Of a stretch of 64,000 bases of DNA, positions 26,080-38,872 are shown piece by piece. The translations under genes were made by a program, and so were the position numbers. The stretch lies in NCBI GenBank assembly GCA_026874595.1, contig CM049322.1:45627340-45691339 (forward strand), written 5' to 3'. A model generated the notes under the pieces. The model was given only the letters and a program-made list of their open reading frames with translations, did not search any database and was not told where the DNA came from. The stretch comes from Sipunculus nudus (Eukaryota; Annelida; Sipuncula; Golfingiida; Sipunculidae). How positions within the stretch are numbered: the stretch's first letter is position 1; every line of letters begins with the position of its first letter.

Positions 26080-27600
26080 AAAGCAGTAAGACAGACAGAG
26101 AGACAGGAAGACAGAGGAAAAACAGTCATTTGAATTATCAATATTCTGGTTGAGTAAAAACAATAGCATTTTTATTTATTTATGGCAGACCAAACAACAA
26201 GGGGACGGGCAAAATTTACAGCAACAGACGAGAAGACAGATATATTGACAGACTGATAGAACTGGATGAGAGTTGACCAGATCTTATTATGGAGATTGCA
26301 TAGATGAATAGCATGACCTAAAATTGTGTAGATAGTACTTTTTTTTAATTAACCTTGACGTTTGACCCCTAGATTTGTTAAAAGTCGAGTTAAACTGATC
26401 AAATATTACGTGATACAAAAATACTAACCTCTCTAGCTTTAAAAGTAATTAAGTTAAAGGAGAGACCCTATATTTTGGGATATCAGTGCGTAACCATGGT
26501 AAAAGCAGATTGATGCAGCTTCTCATCAGAGGGGAGGCCATTGAATGGTAAATAAAATAAGTTACAGTTTATGCGGCAACGATAAATGTTGACGAAGATA
26601 TAAGGAAGAAAAAATTGTGTATTTTGATGACCTTGACCCTTTTTAAACTAGAAGACTTCAGACTCCAGAAGTTCTAACATAATGGCACAATGACCTAATG
26701 AGATAACAATTGACTAGACCATCTTATGGGGAAAGCAAAGAACACAAAATGAGCTATAGTGTATACAGATAGGCTCCATTGACGAATTTTCGACAAATTA
26801 AAATTTCGACCTTTTTTCGATGACCTAGGCCTTCAAACTGAATTGAAAAAAAAAACAATAGGCCTACCGGATATTTTGTTATCAATTGACTGTATAAGTT
26901 CAGACCGGTTGCTACAGAATTGTTGCAAATAGAGTGCGCCCAAATAGTCCTGGCAATGAACGATTTTTATCGATGGAGATTGAACAAAATATTATTAAAG
27001 ATTTCTCACCTGGAATGGATCAATTTAAGGTGTCTTAGTGCACAAATAAAACCTAACCCATTGCAAAGTGTCATTTTCTCCGCAAAATCAAAGATGGCCG
27101 CCATTATAAGTTGTAAAAGATTTGAATTGCCATAATTTCATAACTAAATGACATAGAAAAACATTTAAGGTATCATTTCCAACTAAAATTAGGATACCTG
27201 TTCCTCTGATGACACTTCTGAGGTCGATAAAGTACATATAATGCATAAAGTTTAAGGTCAAGATTAAATTTGGCAGATTAAAAGCCAATTCACTATAATA
27301 TTACCTTTTTTACCGAATGTTTTAAAAACATATCTCAAGTATTATTACCATGTGATAATGAGCTGCCGAAACCTTAGTCTGCAAGACGGCGTATTTCTCG
27401 GAAAAAGTTAAAAATGTTTGCAGATTGCTCTGATGTATTTAAGTTACACATATCATGCTTATATTACAGGTTACAGTTTTAACCTATCATGGTTACACCA
27501 AAACAGTCAGTCTATATAACTACGCTGAAGAAGCCTCCACAAAATATCTAATTCATTTCCTTGTAAGTGGATGTGATACCCCTCCAGGACACAACGTATT
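26080..27600 (+). repeat. Diverged long repeat family, copy 3, first part
   Basis: Matches copy 2 from its start to CTGAAGAAGCCTCC and GTAAGTGGATGTG; continues at 32575-32870 on the far side of the gypsy remnant, so a ~5-kb insertion split it. Confidence 0.6.
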
Positions 27601-29531
27601 GACCACATAAATAAGCCAGCTGCTAACTTCATGTTTCTAAATTTCTAGTATGGCAAACATGTAGATCAAGAAGCTCAAAAAGGTATGATGTAGGGAACAC
27701 AACCGCCCCTGCCCCCCTTTCACACACACACTCCAAACCTCAACGCTCAAGTTGCAAAGTTTATACCCAGAGTCTTAACTTCTACAGGGTATGTGTCACA
27801 AAGTGCCTCGTGACTGTACACCTTTTCAGGTTTTGTTTTGAGACAGTGTGGCATGCGTGATGTCAAAAGGCCTTTCAGACCCCCAACTCCTTGTTTTTGT
27901 TTCCTTAAGCGATACCCGGGGAATGCCCCTTTGGAATTCATTCAGGCAGAACCTTCATTTAGTGAGTGTTCTGTTCTGGTCTCTATTGTAAAGTTTTGTG
28001 GATAAGCCTGTGTAGTTACAGTAACTTTTAAAAGACCACAGATGTCCATACTGGTTATCTGGTAGGAAATTGGTGGAGGCAAACCTTGACCAGTAAAAAT
28101 CCAGTTGGCCAGAATTCCCCAGAGGAGAGAGAAATGTGATATTTAGCTGGACAATGACTAAAAGCCTAAAAGGCAGAAGGTCTCTCTAGAACTGATGATA
28201 AGCCAACTCTGAGAACACTGAAACTAGGTGAATGAACTCTTAAATATGATTTGTTATTTGCCTGAGACGACCCTTCTTCCCAGTACAGCCCAGGATGGGT
28301 TGGTGATGTGTGTGGGAACGCATGGGCACAACTATATTGTGGTTCCTGATGGTATGGCTGAACTGGCAGGAAACACATGGTTACACCAAACCAGTAGAAA
28401 TCATTTATTGTGGTCTGCAGAGTAAATTTTGTTAAGTTTAAGTATAACTTGTGTAAAACAAAACCAAATGTTATTGTGATTGTTGAGCCTATAATCCAAG
28501 GGGAATCCATTGAGTATTTTTCTATTAATCTCCTAGAACCTTTGTTTTATAATAAGTACATTTTTTGTCAATCCTAATAAAAAGGCATAACATTTTTCCT
28601 TCGCTAGAGCTATATTTCATTGTTTCTCTTCATTTCTTTGTTTTATAGGCTTGAGTCTTGGTACATCTGCCCCATATAGAGCTGCCACTAGAGCGCTAAT
28701 CCTCCCCAACTTGGTGACAAATATGAGGAAAGTCTCTTCTGATGTCCGGGTTAACTTTACATTTTGGGCAATTATGAATATTCTAGCTTAACTGGGACTA
28801 TATGCCACTCAGCATATTTATATACTCTTCTTGTATATAGTTAATACATTTATTGTTATATTCTCCAATACATTTGGTATCAATATATGTTTATGTGTCT
28901 AGTCATACGTGTCCATGCTAAAAGAATTCTAGGCAAGGTCCGACCCAGTCTGACCTTGACATTGGCGAGCGTGCCTGGGTGGACATTTTATGATTTTGAC
29001 CATATGCATGCTTGGAAATATCAATCAAATATCTTACAAAACTATTTATCCAAAATAATCGTTCTGAGGTACAGGGTTTTGGCTGTTTTCCTTCAGTTCG
29101 GGGATCAGGTAAAACGCATTGTGATGCGTAAAGTCTTTCTACGGAAAGCGGTCAACTCAAATAATGATGCAGCTACGGCTGGAGTATAGCTAAATTCTGC
29201 TATGGCAGTAGGCTATTTTTTTGTTGAAGATCAATTTATAGTCCAGTAGAAATTGTCAGTTTCTTTTAAGCAATGATTTAGTGTAGGTCGATGTTACGGC
29301 ATCTTTCTTTTGTGCTACACCAACTGAGGTATATGCTACGGCATTTGTTGGATACTATGGTATTTTTTCCCTCGTAGAGTTTAGGAATTTTCTTTGTATG
29401 GTAGGTGTTTAGTAAGCTTGGGGGTTTTAGAAGCTGTTAAGCTAAACACATTCTCTGTTTTGGAGTTATGTCGATGACTACTTGGTTGTTGTTTTTCTTA
29501 CGTTCGGCCAGCGTATTGGAAACTTATCAAG
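27600..29531 (+). other. Unassigned stretch before the gypsy Gag, possible 5' LTR and leader
   Basis: Belongs to the insertion that splits the long repeat. No gene seen. The TTGGCGAGCGTGCCTGGGTG sequence near 28.96k is of the kind found at the LTR/leader edge of such elements, but without a 3' LTR to compare I cannot fix LTR borders. Confidence 0.3.
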
Positions 29532-30236
29532 GTGGAAGATCTTGAAAAACTGCTCCATGTTGGAGAGAAGTTAGGCTATTCTAGAAAAGATCTCCAGTCC
29601 TTTGTTGATCAAGAACTTTTGCGTTTAAATGAGAAACGTGAAAGTGACATTGCTCGTGAAGAAAGAGCTATTGAAAGGGCCGTATTAGCTAAAGAATGTT
29701 ATCAGACCCATGAACATGAAGTTTTAAAACTAAAAGCACAGTTAGCAGAAAATGCCCCTCCTGAAACACGTGAACAGATTCATAATTCAGGTATACCATC
29801 TCTGAAAATGCCAGCGTTCGAGGAGCATCGTGATAGTCTCGATGCTTACCTTGAACGCTTTGAACGTTATGCAGCAGGTCAGAAATGGGTGAAATCAGGC
29901 TGGGGCCTCCGCCTTAGTGCATTTCTCAAAGGTAAGTCAAAGGTATTTTCACAATTGCCACCACAAGATGCATTGAATTATGATCAACTTAAATTGACAG
30001 GTAAGTTTGAGACTTGTGTATTGATAAATGGTACTGTCAGGACTTTCCCGGTGGCTGATGTTGACATTGATACGCCATTTTACACAAATAAAACTCATGC
30101 ATTATGCATGGACAATCCGGTATACGATGTTATAGTGGGAAACATCAAAGATGCTAGGGAGCCACAACATCACGATAGAAAGTGGGTTTCAATCAATTAT
30201 AATGCTTGGCCCATTCTGTCCAGACCAGATCTATGA
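29532..30236 (+). pseudogene. Gag-like ORF fused to protease-end-like region (retroelement)
   Basis: 234 codons. The first ~100 residues are charged and helix-rich, then a typical gypsy Gag segment with LDAYLERFERYA near residue 105. After residue ~155 the sequence jumps to a region ending NPVYDVIVGN, which resembles the C-terminal part of the element-type aspartic protease, so the Gag C-terminus, any zinc knuckle and the protease active site appear deleted. Remnant, not functional. Confidence 0.65.
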
Positions 30237-30439
30237 CACTCTAGCAAAATAAGCCATCTAAGCCACTAAAAGTGCCTAGTGTAATATCAGAGGTGAGTAA
30301 AACGGAATTTGTTCAAGCTCAAGCTAAGGACAAAACAACTTCTCCTCTCTTCGAGAGAGTCCATGACAATGATGGTAAGCACAAGTTTACACTAAAAAGG
30401 GGTACCTTAGTTAGATTGATTATGTCAGGACAAAAATTT

Positions 30440-31430
30440 CATAGACCATACACAATTTGTTGTTCCAAAACAGTTCAGACCTGATATAATCAAAGTGGCC
30501 CATGAAAACATAATGTCTGGACATCAGGGCATTTCCCGAACATTGGAGGGAGTTGCATCACAATTCTTTTGGCCAGGTATGTTTCGAGATGTTTCTGATT
30601 TCTGTAAATCTTGTGACCTCTGTCAAAAGACCATCCTAAAAGGTAGGGTTACCAAAGTGCCATTGGGCAAAGTTCCACTTATAACCGAGCCTTTCCAAAG
30701 ATTAGCAATGGATCTGGTTGGACCAATATTTCCAGCAACAGATAGAGGCCAGAGATTTATTCTTACGGTCATGGACTATGCCACTCGTTATCCAGGGGCC
30801 ATTGCGCTAAGGAATATCGAGACAGAAATATTTGCAGAAGCGCTGTTAGACATATATAATCGTTTGGGCATTACGTCAGAGGTACTCACTGACATGGGTT
30901 CCCAATTTACTTCTGCCATCATGCGAGCATCAAACAGTTGACAACCACCCAATACAATCCAAAATGTAATAGGATGATAGAAAAGTTTAACGGTAACTTG
31001 AAAATGATGCTCAAAAGAATGTGTTCAGAGCAACCAAGAGACTGGGACCGCTATTTAGCACCAGTTCTCTTTGCAATCCGTGAAGCTAAACACGAATCTT
31101 TAGGTGGGTTCTCGCCTTTTGAACTCCTATTTGGCATGTCAGTGAGAGGGCCAATGAGGGTCCTTAAAGAGCTTCTCACTCATGACGACTCTGATTCTGA
31201 TGTTAAAACCACTTACCGGTATGTTATAGACTTAAAAGAGAGGTTGACAGAAACTGTAAGTTTAGCACAGGATATGCATGGTAAGGCCTCAATGAGATAC
31301 AAAGGCTAATTTGACAGGACTGCTAAACCCAGACGTTTGGGAGTAGGTGATCAGCTTTTGGTCCTTTTGCCCACTGATAAAAATAAATTGCTGCTACAGT
31401 GGAAGGGTCCTTTCCAAGTTTTGGAGAAAG
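30440..31430 (+). pseudogene. Retroelement integrase, broken by frameshifts
   Basis: Zinc-binding part with SGHQG and the CDLCQ cysteine pair near 30.5-30.63k; the core has MDLVGP and LTDMGSQF, carrying two catalytic Asp, and the catalytic Glu in MIEKFNG after a frameshift near 30.94k. Further on come FAIREA and FELLFG, conserved core-end motifs, and a WKGPF module near 31.40k. Frame changes near 30.48k, 30.94k, 31.31k and 31.43k. Catalytic residues survive but the frame does not. Confidence 0.8.
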
Positions 31431-32570
31431 TCAAGACTGCGATTACCGGATAAAGGTAAAAGGTAAGGTGAAAACATTTCACATAAACTTGTTGAAACGG
31501 TACCTCACAAGACCGTCAGGCGAATCTGAGCAAAATGGTATGGGGTTATTTGATTTTCCCTGTGATAGTACAATTTTGGCTGGATTACAATCCACGGATG
31601 TAATTTTTTTAGATAAAAGTCAGGATAGGACTGAAGATGTTGATATTGGTAATGAAAAGTGTATTGTTCCAATGCCAAGTGTTAATCGCACACAAGGACC
31701 AGAGCAGGTAAATATGTGTGATGAACTTTCTCCTCAACAAAAAGCTGAGTTGATAGACCTCATAAACAGGAATGAAAGAACATTTACAGATGTACCAAAA
31801 CGGACAAATGTCTTTGAATGTGATGCCCAGCTCACTTCTCACCTTCCTGTTAGGTCTAAACCTCACAACGTACCTCACGCAATGAAAGAAACCATGGATA
31901 ATGAGATAAGTGATATGTTATCTCTAGGGGTGATCGAAAGATCTAATTCAAGATATGCAGCACCTGTGGTCATGGTTCGGAAGCCCGACAATTCGGTTCG
32001 CTTTTCCATTGATTTCCGAAAATTGAATCGTGTTATCATGTTCGATCTGGAACCAATGACAAACCCTGAACATATGTCTGGCCGAGTTGAGAAATAGTAA
32101 ATTTTTTTCCAAAATTGATCTAACTAAAGGATATTGGCAGATCGCCGTGACTGACAGGTCTATGGAGTTGACATCCTTTGTAACCCCAGATGCACAATAT
32201 CATTTTAACTTCATACCATTCGGGTTGGTTGTTGCAGGCGCGGTATTCACCAGAATGATGCGCAAATTGTTTGCTGATGTTCTGGGGGTTACCTGGTACA
32301 TCGATGATGTCCTGTGTCACACTGAAAACTGGCCAGACCATGTGAAACTCCTTGAAAAGGTATTTGGCATACTTCCGTCTGCTAATTTAGCGGCAAAACC
32401 AAAAAATGATTCCTTGGTTACACAAACCTGGGTTTTCTTGGCAATAAAATAGGAATGGGCAGGCTTGGAACTGACCCAGTCTTACTGCAGAAAGTCAGCA
32501 ATGCAACACGACCAACCACCAAGAAAGAGGTTAGGTCCTTCTTAGGTTTGACGGGTTATTGTCTGTTTTG
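31399..32570 (+). pseudogene. Integrase C-terminus joined to reverse transcriptase (retroelement)
   Basis: One frame from 31399 to 32097 runs from the integrase end (FHINLLKRYL) through a variable linker into reverse transcriptase (AAPVVMVRKPD, then SIDFRKLNRV). A frame change near 32.09k leads to FSKIDLTKGYWQI and the catalytic WYIDDVL box near 32.30k, then, in other frames, the TTKKEVRSFLGLTGY thumb motif at 32.52-32.56k, where homology ends. Confidence 0.8.
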
Positions 32571-32574
32571 AAGT

Positions 32575-32870
32575 TATCGTAAATAGGTTTAAACTACATG
32601 GTCCTACCTGTGGTATCAGCATAGTGTCTGTGTGACATAAATGCATCAGCAACTTCTGCAACAACATATGTTGGCTATTTTGTATAAGAAATAAAGGTTA
32701 TATACACTGCCGTGAAGATTTGGCATTCTGCATTTCCTTCTGCATGCTCATCAGAAATGTTTATTCTGACCTTATCTTCTGCAAAGCATGTCACTGATAC
32801 CAATCAGAACCTGCCGTTGACAATGACTCGAATTTTTAGAACCTGTCAAGAATACATTAGGGGTAAGAAA
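32575..32870 (+). repeat. Diverged long repeat family, copy 3, second part
   Basis: Matches 24175-24420 of copy 2 (TGTGGTATCAGCATAGTGTC, CTTCTGCATGCTC). Starts directly where reverse-transcriptase homology ends. Confidence 0.6.
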
Positions 32871-32879
32871 TCAGATTTC

Positions 32880-34320
32880 CAGTGTCCTTATTAGTTTCGG
32901 CTTATCCTAACAGATGTCACCTAGGTCCCTCTCTAATAGCAAAATCATTCTTGATATCTAAACTACAGTATTTTATATCAAACATAAGGATACCAACATA
33001 TTTAAGTGTGAAGGTTAATAAGCTTTTGTTTTCATTTATATGGAACAATAGAAATGAAAGAATTAAAAGAACAATTCTAATACAGGATATAAGCAAGGAT
33101 GGGTTAAATACACCACATTTGGATTCAGTAATTCATGCCTCAAGAATTTCCTGGATTCAAAGATTCATAAAACCAGAAGACAAACCTTAACCTTTTTGTT
33201 TCAGTTGTTACATGAAATGTTTATGCCCTAACGTGGATTATTTTTTAATAGTAATAAAGAGGTAAAATATTCTTACCTATAATATACAACAGTTTAACAA
33301 AGAAATATTGATGAGTTATGTTGTTCTAAGAAAGCAGTATTTTGAGAATATTCCGATAAGTCAGCAAATAATATGGAAAAACAAGCAATTCAAAGTATCA
33401 GGACACACTTTTTTTATTTGGAAATCGTTGTACAATTAACAGTTATGACAGGGAATGGTCTTTTTCAAGGTGATGGTCAGGCAATACCATTGAATATGGA
33501 CGTACAAAGGAATATCAGGAGCATAATTCTTAAAGTGGTATGCATTGGTTTCAAAGTGTAAGAAGAATGATGTGCCAGCTGTTACATGAGATTATAACCC
33601 TTTGGAATATCAGTTTTATAAAAAGAAAATAATGATTTAATTGATGCTCCTACCATGGTGTTATGTTCTGCTTGTAAAAGAAATGCATTAAATGAAAAGT
33701 TAAGTGTACAAAAAGTTTGTAAATATATCACTAATTTAGATATAGAATGGGAAAATGTATACTTACTACCAACAATAATATTTTAAGACATAAAGTCACC
33801 ATTTCGGTATAAATTTCTCCAAAACATTCTTATTACAAATATTTGTTGTACAAGCGGAATATTAAAGATTGAAATAGATGTACTTTTTGTAAGAGTGGTC
33901 CTGAAACATTGGCCAATCATTTTTGGCATTGTTTTGAAGTAACAGAGTTATGATCAGGATTAGAACATTCGAGTAAGAATCTTGGTAATAAGTAAAATAT
34001 CAGTGTTATTTGGAGATGCAGATTCCTCGGCAATTTGTAACTTGTTCATTCTTTTGACCAATTAATATATATACATTTATTTAACAGGAACTAATGAGGA
34101 AACCCTAAGTTTAACACAATTACAGTTTATTATTTGGAATTATGCAATAATAGAGTTTGTGATTGCACAAAACAGAAATAAAATGGAAAATTTCTATAAA
34201 AGATGGGGATTATATGCCCAAGAAAGGAACATGAAGGTTTATGATATGATAGTGATGCACTCCAGGGGAAAGATTTATCGATGTTGGTCACGGCAGTCCT
34301 AACTCTTATATAAAATATGT
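32880..34320 (+). mobile_element. LINE (non-LTR) retrotransposon 3' remnant
   Basis: 32882-33190 reads the C-terminal part of a non-LTR reverse transcriptase: FSFIWNNRNERIKRTILIQD and SRISWIQRF, as in L1/Tx1-type elements. Near 33.36k another frame reads IIWKNKQFKVSGHTFF, and near 33.87k CTFCKSGPETLANHFWHC, the zinc-binding C-x2-C...H-x3-C region found at the end of such proteins. Many stops and frameshifts: an old truncated copy. It starts at the edge of a repeat block. Confidence 0.75.
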
Positions 34321-34845
34321 GAAAAGTCCAACCTAAGATCTGCAGTAAAGATGCGCTAGAGTCCAAATTTGGATCGGTAGTTCATTTTAACGTAATTTGG
34401 AACTGGACTTGAGTCGTAGTCAGCCCGAGTCCACCTCAATACACTGAAAAAAACAGGGATCCCTGATTTATACAAAAGTTATCAGAATATTACAAAATAT
34501 AGAAATTTTTTCGTCTGACAGATCTGCCTTTCTGAATTGTTAAGTAGCTACCTTATATCGTTGAAACAGGAAATAATGATGGCAAATATGCGTTCCACTA
34601 CAGTCATGATTTGAAAGTCGACCGGTCTTCATCAGATGCAAAATAACTCTAGACTTAATAAAAAAATAAAACAGATACATTTTGATATTGACAGTGTTAT
34701 CTAAGATTAAATAAGCTTAATATTTTTGTTGGAAAAGGTTAAAAATGAAACCAATAACCAAGTTATTCTTACTTTGTAAGTAAATCTACGTAGTGCGCTC
34801 ATTATTTATTCTCCTTCTACGTCTGTGCCTTTCACGACAAAACTG

Positions 34846-34957
34846 ACATAATAACTCTTGTACACGAAACAATAACTCGAGCGCAAGAAAATAATAAGTC
34901 GTGCGCACAATAAATTATGTTGTGCGGACTACTAACTTTGTCGTGCGCACGAGATTA
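34846..34957 (+). repeat. Second site of the GTCGTGCGCACGA minisatellite
   Basis: About five degenerate units of the repeat seen at 14756-14910, with the same palindromic core, 20 kb away. Units here are less regular in length. Confidence 0.6.
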
Positions 34958-35135
34958 AATAATTTTTGTTTGTTACCTCAACGATACTCTGCAGGATGTG
35001 ACTCTGTAGCAACCGACTTAAGTCTCCATGTATCATATAAAATGTGTGATTTAATTTTGGGTATTTGCCTTTATTTTTTTAAAAAAACTAGTTAAGTGGC
35101 TGTATATCTAGCACTAAATTGGCTGACACACACGC

Positions 35136-35215
<80 letters not shown>

Positions 35216-36699
35216 AAGTGAAAGAGAGAGATGGCGTACGTGATAGTGTGTGTGTAATTTAACTGTGATTTTTAGACTTTACATCGAAAGAAAAGACACT
35301 TCTCGCAAAGAGGCATAGAAAAATTATGCATGTATAATATATAAATTGAAAAAGCATGTATAGGGCACGGTTTAAGATTGCTGATGGATGAGCTAGCTCT
35401 CTCTTTAGAGGACACCCCTGTGTTTCTCTGTCGTTCAGTACTCATACCCATATGTGCATATCTGCTATTTTTGTACTTGGATAGCTTGCAGTCACTCACA
35501 TATTTTATTAAATAAACAAAGACACCGGCGCATGCATCACTGAGGTAGAAGACACGAAGTGTGCCTCAAAAACCGCAACCTAAGCAATGGAATGGAAGTC
35601 TTGGGTGCGTCTCAGTGTTTCAGCAGGGTTCCATTTTTGCGACCTGGTCATAGATTAGGACCATTAATATATGGATGAGTTATATCAAATCCAATGAGCG
35701 CAAAATCTTATAAACAACAAATATTTTACTGATGCAAGAGAAATGTGTTATAATTTAAAACAGAAATCTTTGAACAAACACGATCTATTGTTATGCATAA
35801 TTTCAATTATTCTTTTCTCAATTATTTCTTATTTTTTAACTTTTTTTTGACGATTGAACTTCAGATATACTAAGGATTATAATCCGCGGTAATTACAATT
35901 CAAGAATATCGCAATTTTGTAACCAGGAGTCAATACGGTGTTGTTTTGCTGACATATGTACGTAATTTTGTGTAATCGTTGATAATTAAACATAGATATG
36001 TTTAATTGTGTTCCATGGTCTACAGATTTAAAGGGGAGCCGGGACCAACGGCCGTGTTTCAGTGAAGACCGATTACTCTATGTATTTTAATCCTCGCCAT
36101 TTTCAACGTTCATACTCAACAAATGATACGAAATAAAGAATGGATACAATGAAATGATGAACAGCTCACACACACGCAGACGCACGCAAATTTACAGACC
36201 ACTGATGTATGTCCTGGTGATGAACTGATTTGTTATCTGGTGTGTATCTAATTAATCCCCGTAAAACTTAATTGTATTTAATGTGATATATCAACTGGGG
36301 TCCAGAAGGCATCCGCATAAGGCAACAAGTATGTCATATGAGCCAAAATGATCAGCCGCGAGGAACAGTTATATTGCATGAACACAGGTGCGCGTACTTA
36401 AAATCCCCTATCACTTTTCGGCCAAGGCCGAAAAATCCTAAGTGAAGTACTAATTATTCTTTCCTGTATTTCACTATTACATGAAACGGTAATGAAAGCA
36501 AGATCTCGGGGCCGATTAATTGTATCCGCCAAAAAGAAGTTTTGCGTATACTATGTTTTTGACCGGGTTACGCCACGGCCGCGTTCGTTTCAGGAGAACT
36601 CCTCTGAGACTGCTGGATATTTTTTTTTTCCGAAACTTGCACCAATTATCGGGTAACATGTGAACTGGTGCTTAACCAATTGCCGTTGACCTCTGACTT

Positions 36700-37690
36700 T
36701 TCCTTTCTGCCCAGCGTCCATTTGTTCGTCTGTTTCCACATATATCTCGGGAACCGTTTGACCTATCGGGAAAAACATTTTGTGCAAATGTAGCCCTTGG
36801 TTAGCTTTATAATATACACAAAAAATGGTGGCGCCACCTGCAACCATGTTTGCACAGTGTCCATCTGTTCATCTTCCTTGGGTTAAAATTACCCATATAT
36901 CTGCAGTGGTTTGACTAATTCACCTGAAATTCAGCATGCGTATACATCCTAGATAGCTTTCTTGATTTTATGACAGGTGGCGCCACCTACATTCACGTTC
37001 ACTCTGCAGATATCCATGCTTATATCTCGGGAACCGTTTGACCGAATGGGCTAAAATTTTGCATGTGTATAGATCTCACATAGCTCTTTATCATACGCAA
37101 AACTAGTGGCGCCACCTGCAACCGATTTGGACAGCGTCCGTCTGTTTGTCTGCCATGGAAAAATATCACTCATATATCTGTAGTGGTTTAACATATCTGC
37201 CTAAAATTTTGCAGTTTTATACATCCTGGACATCTTTCTTGATTTTATGACAGGTGGCGCCACCTACATTCTAGTTTACGCTGCAGACATCCAAGCTCAT
37301 ATCTCAGAAACCGTTTGATCAATTGGGCCAAAATTTTGCATGTGTATAGATCCCACATAGCTTTTTATCAAACACAAAACTGGAGGGGCCACCTGCAACC
37401 ATTTTTGTACAGCGTCCATCTGTTCATCTGCCGTGGGCTGAAATCACTCATATCTCCGTTGTGGTTTGACTTATCTGCCTAGAACTTTTGCGTATTTTTA
37501 CATCTTGGATAGCTTTCTCGATTTTATTTTTTTTGGCAGTTGGCGCAACCTACATTTATTTTCACGCTGCAGACTTTCAGGCTTATATCTCAGGAATGGT
37601 TGGGCGTATCCCCCTGAAATTTTGCATGTATATGAGATGTGTATACCTATATATACATTTCGGCTGCAGACATCCACGCTAATATGCAGC
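36700..37690 (+). repeat. Dimeric tandem satellite, period about 278 bp
   Basis: Two alternating half-units. Type 1 carries GGCGCCACCTGCAACC (at about 36829, 37106, and degenerate at 37384); type 2 carries GGCGCCACCTACATT (about 36976, 37253, 37537). Same-type spacing is 277, 278, 277 and 284; half-units are about 147 and 130 bp. Each half also has an ATATCTCGGGAACCGTTTGAC or ATATCTGTAGTGGTTTGAC block. The last units are diverged. Confidence 0.8.
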
Positions 37691-38530
37691 ACACCTCACT
37701 CTCTTTCCCCTTGCCACTCAATCCATGCCTCAATTCACCCGTTCCACTCAGATTTTGGCTGATACACATATAGTCGCTTGTCGACTACCCGTATTCTAGT
37801 TATATTTGTTGTTGGTTATATTACCCCTATTGATATTTTTTTAACACACTCTTCTCATCGAAATATTTACAATTAAGTTAACGTATATGTTATATAACTG
37901 TTTCATGTTTTGGAATAATGTTTCTATTGCCGAGGCATTTGAGTGTCTTGATCCTTGACTTTAATGCCCGTGAACCTTGCTATAGTGACAATATAGGAAT
38001 AGAAACTTAATTAAATTAAACCTCTTAATAGCCAGATATACAACAATACCTCGCAAACCTCTCCGTAATATACTATCCATATATTACTAAAATTGTCATG
38101 TTTGTTTGTTTGTTTGTTAAAGAAAACCCGAGTAGACGGACCATGACAGTGGGCTAGTTTTGCTATCAGCGTCAGTCAGATGCCCACACTTACAGAATGC
38201 CCTTCCACTTGCACACTATTGAGTTCCTGGCAGATTGGTTCTGTATGGAGCACCAGACGTCACTACCTTACGAATCTGGGGAGTTCGCTACCTTACGGGT
38301 ACTGGGACACACTACGAGGCAATATACCCTTCCTCTGCAACGGGACACAACAGGTCCAAATCGTTTAGTTATCTATGACACTATGTTTCACCTAAACAAA
38401 CACAGCACGTCATAGGGTCTCTCCCTCTTTCATTCTGTACCCGCTCGATTATGTCGAAACACAGATGCCTTGGAGTTACATTCTTTAATAACAACTAATC
38501 TGTTATGAAGAAAAATATTTTTAGGACGGT

Positions 38531-38547
38531 AATTATTATTATTATTG

Positions 38548-38600
<53 letters not shown>
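38531..38600. repeat. (ATT)n microsatellite
   Basis: About 23 trinucleotide units with one GTT interruption, below the gene B stop codon. Confidence 0.9.
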
Positions 38601-38804
38601 TTGATTACTATTGATCATTATTTATTGGTTGTCTGGAAGCGCTGATATGATTTCATTAAGATTCGTCTTGATCCATTTTACCAAAGTCGGCAGACACTGG
38701 AGCTTAATTATTCTGATTATTAAGTATAATGAGTTTAATTCCACTCTTCCCGCATGAAACAGAACGCGTGTCTTTCCTTGCAGCGAAGTTGTCCTGTTGT
38801 TTTA

Positions 38805-38872
38805 TTAAAATGCCCAGTATGTGACGACAGCTACTGCTGTAATTACATAGGTTCTCACAAAAGCGGATATAC
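38805..38872 (-). CDS. Gene B exon 11 candidate: terminal exon, hydrophobic GPI-signal-like tail
   Basis: Acceptor cttccag|GT. In the required phase it encodes [22 protein letters not shown] and stops at TAA. The tail is about 15 hydrophobic residues reaching the stop with no basic cytoplasmic end, typical of GPI signals; a type I membrane anchor is the alternative. An AATAAA (38801-38806) overlaps the stop, so the true cleavage signal may be further downstream. With it the CDS is 1145 nt as seen, 1146 with the exon 6 base. Confidence 0.58.

Larger units (their letters stand above)
29532..32572 (+). mobile_element. Ty3/gypsy retrotransposon remnant with integrase before reverse transcriptase
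   Basis: Order along the plus strand: Gag-like coiled region, protease-end-like region, integrase, then reverse transcriptase up to the thumb, where it stops at a sharp junction with another repeat at 32.57k. RNase H and the 3' LTR are absent. Several frameshifts and stops break it. The integrase C-terminal module and the start of reverse transcriptase lie in one open frame, so the order is original and not a rearrangement. This order is known for Gmr1-like Ty3/gypsy elements. LTRs were not identified; the 27.6-29.5k stretch before it may hold the 5' LTR. Confidence 0.82.
34330..38800. other. Intergenic between LINE remnant and gene B; no gene seen
   Basis: Holds the minisatellite at 34.85k, (TA)n(GA)n at 35139-35215, the dimeric satellite at 36.7-37.7k, and (ATT)n at 38531-38600. 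Small open frames here lie in repeats. Confidence 0.5.

Noticed and set aside
38430-38618. A poly-asparagine frame.
   Set aside because: Translation of the (ATT)n microsatellite.
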